DNA from: Bacteroidaceae bacterium
GTDB taxonomy: Bacteria > Bacteroidota > Bacteroidia > Bacteroidales > Bacteroidaceae
NCBI GenBank assembly: GCA_028707655.1
Contig: JAQWAN010000010.1
Coordinates: 1 to 18,036, forward strand
Direction of reading: 5' to 3'
Length of the DNA stretch: 18,036 nt
This document shows positions 15,512 to 18,036 of this stretch, one piece after another. The stretch's first letter is position 1, and each line of letters begins with the position of its first letter. The notes beneath the pieces were generated by a model. The model saw nothing but the letters and a program-made list of their open reading frames with translations. It was not told the origin of the DNA and made no database searches. A program made the position numbers and the translations under genes.

Positions 15512-16024
15512 ATTTTTTAAGACATGCTGCAATCCATTTCGGATAGATTGTAATCCAAAATCAGCTATTTGTAACTCCTCTAAGGGGACAAAAAACAGGT
15601 CAGACACATCGTCGTTAGCCTCTATTTGTGCTCCATCAGGTACCTTACAGAGGTAAAACAGATCTACGGTATGCACCTCGAATGAGGAATAAACATATAA
15701 ATTGGGGCGAGAAAACAGATAAATAGGAGCAACCACCGTCAGGGTAGTCTCCTCTTTTATCTCGCGCAATAAGCCCTCTTCGGCCGTTTCATCCATATCC
15801 ACAAATCCACCTACTAAATCTAACGTACCTTTGGCAGGGTCATGAGCTCTTCTACTAACCAATAGTTCATTCTTCTTATTGAAAAGGAGGGCTACAGTAG
15901 CACTACAGGCATTTGCATAATAAACAAAACCACATTTCTGACAACATTTTGATTTCTCATTATGAATAAGGAAAGCAGACGATCCACATCGTGGACAAAA
16001 AGAAAAAGACGCTAACGGATGCAT
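15485..16024 (-). CDS. NUDIX hydrolase with N-terminal zinc ribbon
   Basis: A 179-residue cytoplasmic protein. The N-terminus forms a zinc ribbon with two CxxC pairs (C10/C13 and C28/C31), as in NudC-type NADH pyrophosphatases and related Nudix proteins. The Nudix box spans residues 73-95: G73, E79, R87-E88, E91-E92. The usual Gly two residues after the last Glu is Thr94. All metal-binding acids are kept, so hydrolysis of a nucleoside-diphosphate-linked substrate is expected; the actual substrate (NADH, ADP-ribose or other) cannot be told. It starts 16 bp after the yifB stop and is probably the last gene of that transcription unit. Confidence 0.88.
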   Translation of the reverse strand: MHPLASFSFCPRCGSSAFLIHNEKSKCCQKCGFVYYANACSATVALLFNKKNELLVSRRAHDPAKGTLDLVGGFVDMDETAEEGLLREIKEETTLTVVAPIYLFSRPNLYVYSSFEVHTVDLFYLCKVPDGAQIEANDDVSDLFFVPLEELQIADFGLQSIRNGLQHVLKNKDTYLSLL

Positions 16025-16040
16025 ATATTATTTTTTAAGA

Positions 16041-17579
16041 TTAACCAGCCCAGTTTTCGCGGTCTAAGTTACGATATCCTATGGCTTCTGCAATATGAGA
16101 GGTGGTAATTTCGGATACGCCCTCTAAATCGGCAATTGTACGAGACACTTTTAATATTCTATCGTATGCACGCGCAGATAGATTCAAACGCTGCATAGCA
16201 GATTTCAGTAAGGTTAAGCAAGCAGCATCTAACACGGCATACTTAGCCAAAAGACGTGTACTCATCTGCGCATTACAAAACACATTTGGTACCTTCTCGA
16301 ATCGTCTTTCTTGTATCTTACGAGCCTTAATTACGCGTTCTCGAATAACGGCACTCTGCTCGGTTTCCTCTCTATTTGCCATCTTCTCAAAAGGAACAGG
16401 AACAATCTCTATTTGAATATCAATACGGTCGAGTAAAGGTCCAGAAATCTTATTTAGGTATTTTTGTACCTGTCCAGGACTGCAAACGCACGATTTTGTT
16501 GGGTGATTATAATAGCCACAAGGACAGGGATTCATGGAGGCCACTAACATAAAACTAGCAGGATAATCGACACTATATTTAGCACGAGAGATGTTGATTT
16601 GTCTATCCTCTAAAGGCTGCCGAAGCACTTCCAAAACAGAGCGATTAAATTCGGGTAGCTCATCTAAGAACAAAACGCCATGATGTGCCAAACTTATCTC
16701 GCCCGGCTGTGGAACAACACCCCCGCCTACCATTGCCACTTGAGAGATAGTGTGATGCGGACTTCTAAAGGGTCGTGTAGAGAGCAGCGACATTCCTTTT
16801 ACCAACTTACCAGCCACAGAATGTATCTTCGTTGTTTCTAAGCTTTCATTTAACGACAATGGCGGTAATATACTAGGAAGTCGTTTAGCCATCATCGACT
16901 TTCCACTTCCTGGTGAACCAATCATTATCAGATTATGACCACCAGCAGCGGCAACCTCTAGTGCTCTTTTTACATTCTCTTGCCCCTTGACCTCCGAAAA
17001 ATCAAAGTCAAACGAGGCTTGTTGTTTCTTGAAATTAGCACGGGTATCTACCACAGTTGGAAGCATTGTTTCCTCGCCATTTAAGAAATCGACTACCTCT
17101 TTTAGGTTGTCTGCGCCATAAACAGCTAGTTTATTCACTATAGCAGCTTCTTGTGCATTCTCTTTAGGAACAATCAGTCCACTAAAATGCTCTGCTCTAG
17201 CCTCAATAGCGATGGGTAATGCTCCTTTTATAGGTTTTAAGCTCCCATCTAAGCCTAACTCTCCCATCATAACATAGGTGCCTAGACGCTCATTAGTAAC
17301 AACACCAGATGCAGATAAGATGCCAATAGCCAGCGGTAAATCGTATGCTGCCCCCTCTTTACGAATAGCAGCAGGAGCCATGTTCACAATGATTTGACTC
17401 GTTGGAAAACGAAATCCATTGATTTGTAAGGCAGACATGATACGTTCATGGCTCTCCTTAACGGCAGAATCGGGCAATCCGACTAAGAAAAATTTGCAAC
17501 CTCTAGATTGGTTGACTTCAATAGTAACAATAATGGCATCAATGCCTTGTACGGCAGCTCCAAAAACCTTTACTAACAT
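16041..17579 (-). CDS. comM: YifB/ComM family Mg-chelatase-like AAA+ ATPase
   Basis: A 512-residue protein with an N-terminal ChlI/Lon-protease-like domain (about 20-145), a central AAA+ domain with Walker A GSPGSGKS (221-228) and Walker B VLFLDE (302-307), a cysteine cluster C352, C354, C364, C366 inside the ATPase domain, and a C-terminal Mg-chelatase helical domain (about 410-505). Despite the family name it does not make chlorophyll. ComM homologues are hexameric DNA helicases that promote branch migration when incoming DNA is integrated during natural transformation. It starts 3 bp after the thioredoxin-like gene. In other literature the same family is called YifB. No other competence gene is in the window. 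Confidence 0.93.
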   Translation of the reverse strand: MLVKVFGAAVQGIDAIIVTIEVNQSRGCKFFLVGLPDSAVKESHERIMSALQINGFRFPTSQIIVNMAPAAIRKEGAAYDLPLAIGILSASGVVTNERLGTYVMMGELGLDGSLKPIKGALPIAIEARAEHFSGLIVPKENAQEAAIVNKLAVYGADNLKEVVDFLNGEETMLPTVVDTRANFKKQQASFDFDFSEVKGQENVKRALEVAAAGGHNLIMIGSPGSGKSMMAKRLPSILPPLSLNESLETTKIHSVAGKLVKGMSLLSTRPFRSPHHTISQVAMVGGGVVPQPGEISLAHHGVLFLDELPEFNRSVLEVLRQPLEDRQINISRAKYSVDYPASFMLVASMNPCPCGYYNHPTKSCVCSPGQVQKYLNKISGPLLDRIDIQIEIVPVPFEKMANREETEQSAVIRERVIKARKIQERRFEKVPNVFCNAQMSTRLLAKYAVLDAACLTLLKSAMQRLNLSARAYDRILKVSRTIADLEGVSEITTSHIAEAIGYRNLDRENWAG

Positions 17580-17582
17580 TAC

Positions 17583-18036
17583 TTACTTCTTTTTTATTCT
17601 CACATTTTTTTTAAATAATCGGCTTAAGCTATCGGTAGGAATATCAAGACCAACTATTTTCTGATCGGGTCCAACTAATAGCGTAGCAGGTAATTTATCG
17701 ATTCCATATTTTGTGACTAAATCGGTATTCCATCCCTTCAGAGAGCAAGCTTGAATCCACCCAAGTGAATCTTGCTGAATAGCAGCTAGCCACTCCTTCT
17801 TGTCTTGGTCGAGTGCAATATCCAAGAAATAAATGGCTTTCTTTTTTGATCTGTTTTTTTTAGAAAAGTGATGTTTCTTTATGGAGAAGGGATGCATCTT
17901 AGCATACTGTTTTTTTATGGCGATAAGAGTGCTATCCTGCCTCTCCCAAGAAGCCCAGAAAGTGAGCAATAGATAAGCACCATCAAAATGGGCTAATGAA
18001 ACGTACTCATCCTGCATCGATTTCATCGTAAAGGAC
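17583..18036 (-). CDS. thioredoxin-like protein without the CxxC site (5' end outside window)
   Basis: C-terminal part of a thioredoxin-fold protein of the TlpA/redoxin kind. The frame is open to the window's edge. The ATG at 18026 is probably internal, because the residues just before it (SFT) and after it complete the family pattern F-T-x-K-x-x-x-x-E-Y-V-S-L-x-x-F-D-G-x-Y-L-L-L-x-F-W-A-S-W. The segment LPATLLVGPDQKIVG near the C-terminus is the cis-Pro strand of the fold. Where active members read WCxxC, this one reads WERQD, so both redox cysteines are missing and it is unlikely to act as a disulfide exchanger. A binding or structural role in the envelope is possible but unproven. The N-terminal part, which would show any signal peptide, is not in the window. 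Confidence 0.7.
   Translation of the reverse strand, partial: SFTMKSMQDEYVSLAHFDGAYLLLTFWASWERQDSTLIAIKKQYAKMHPFSIKKHHFSKKNRSKKKAIYFLDIALDQDKKEWLAAIQQDSLGWIQACSLKGWNTDLVTKYGIDKLPATLLVGPDQKIVGLDIPTDSLSRLFKKNVRIKKK

Noticed and set aside
1..18036. CRISPR arrays, insertion sequences, rRNA genes, riboswitches
   Set aside because: No regularly spaced repeats, transposase frames with terminal repeats, rRNA-like segments or recognised riboswitch folds were seen.

Overview
The window looks like a chromosomal segment of a Bacteroidales-type bacterium (phylum Bacteroidota), about 60% A+T by eye. Several start regions carry the Bacteroidota sigma-factor -7 box TAnnTTTG instead of an enterobacterial -10, and Shine-Dalgarno sequences are weak or absent. 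The gene set fits as well: an alpha-mannosidase/mannosyl phosphorylase/transporter operon, a 2-oxoacid:ferredoxin oxidoreductase, a CSCSS-type permease, and dut upstream of a small lipoprotein gene. The genus cannot be settled from the sequence.

Layout. (1) 1-527, minus strand: dut, followed 6 bp later by the start of a lipoprotein gene that runs off the left edge. (2) 671-1996, plus: dgt, a dNTP triphosphohydrolase, divergent from dut. (3) 1993-6582, minus: a three-gene operon read as MFS permease, GH130 phosphorylase, GH92 alpha-mannosidase, with gaps of 22-23 bp. It reads as a scavenging route for mannose-rich glycans such as N-glycan cores: periplasmic trimming, import, then cytoplasmic phosphorolysis. 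(4) 6917-9803, minus: korA-korB, ending at a strong hairpin terminator. (5) 9984-10055, plus: tRNA-Arg(CCT). (6) 10262-14391, plus: two tandem paralogous membrane histidine kinases, each with a signal peptide, a periplasmic type-3 solute-binding-protein (Venus-flytrap) sensor, one membrane segment, a PAS-like domain and a HisKA/HATPase core. (7) 14472-15440, plus: an SO_0444/ArsP-type permease with its own promoter. (8) 15485-18036, minus: a thioredoxin-like protein (cut by the right edge), yifB/comM and a Zn-ribbon NUDIX hydrolase, closely spaced.

The most unusual locus is region 6. The first kinase (10262-12361) reads as one uninterrupted frame of 700 codons but contains two in-frame TAG codons (44 and 463). 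There is no frameshift and no other internal stop, and its final stop overlaps the start of the second kinase (ATGA). The intact paralogue has Gln and Glu at these two positions. The first kinase also lacks the first Asn of the N-box. It may be a young pseudogene, a sequencing artefact or, less likely, a readthrough gene. No response regulator, receiver domain or HPt domain is present in the window, so the kinases' partner is unknown. Both sensor domains lack the T-x-x-R amino-acid-binding signature. The permease downstream has a perfect 6-bp inverted repeat placed exactly around its -7 box, which looks like an operator.
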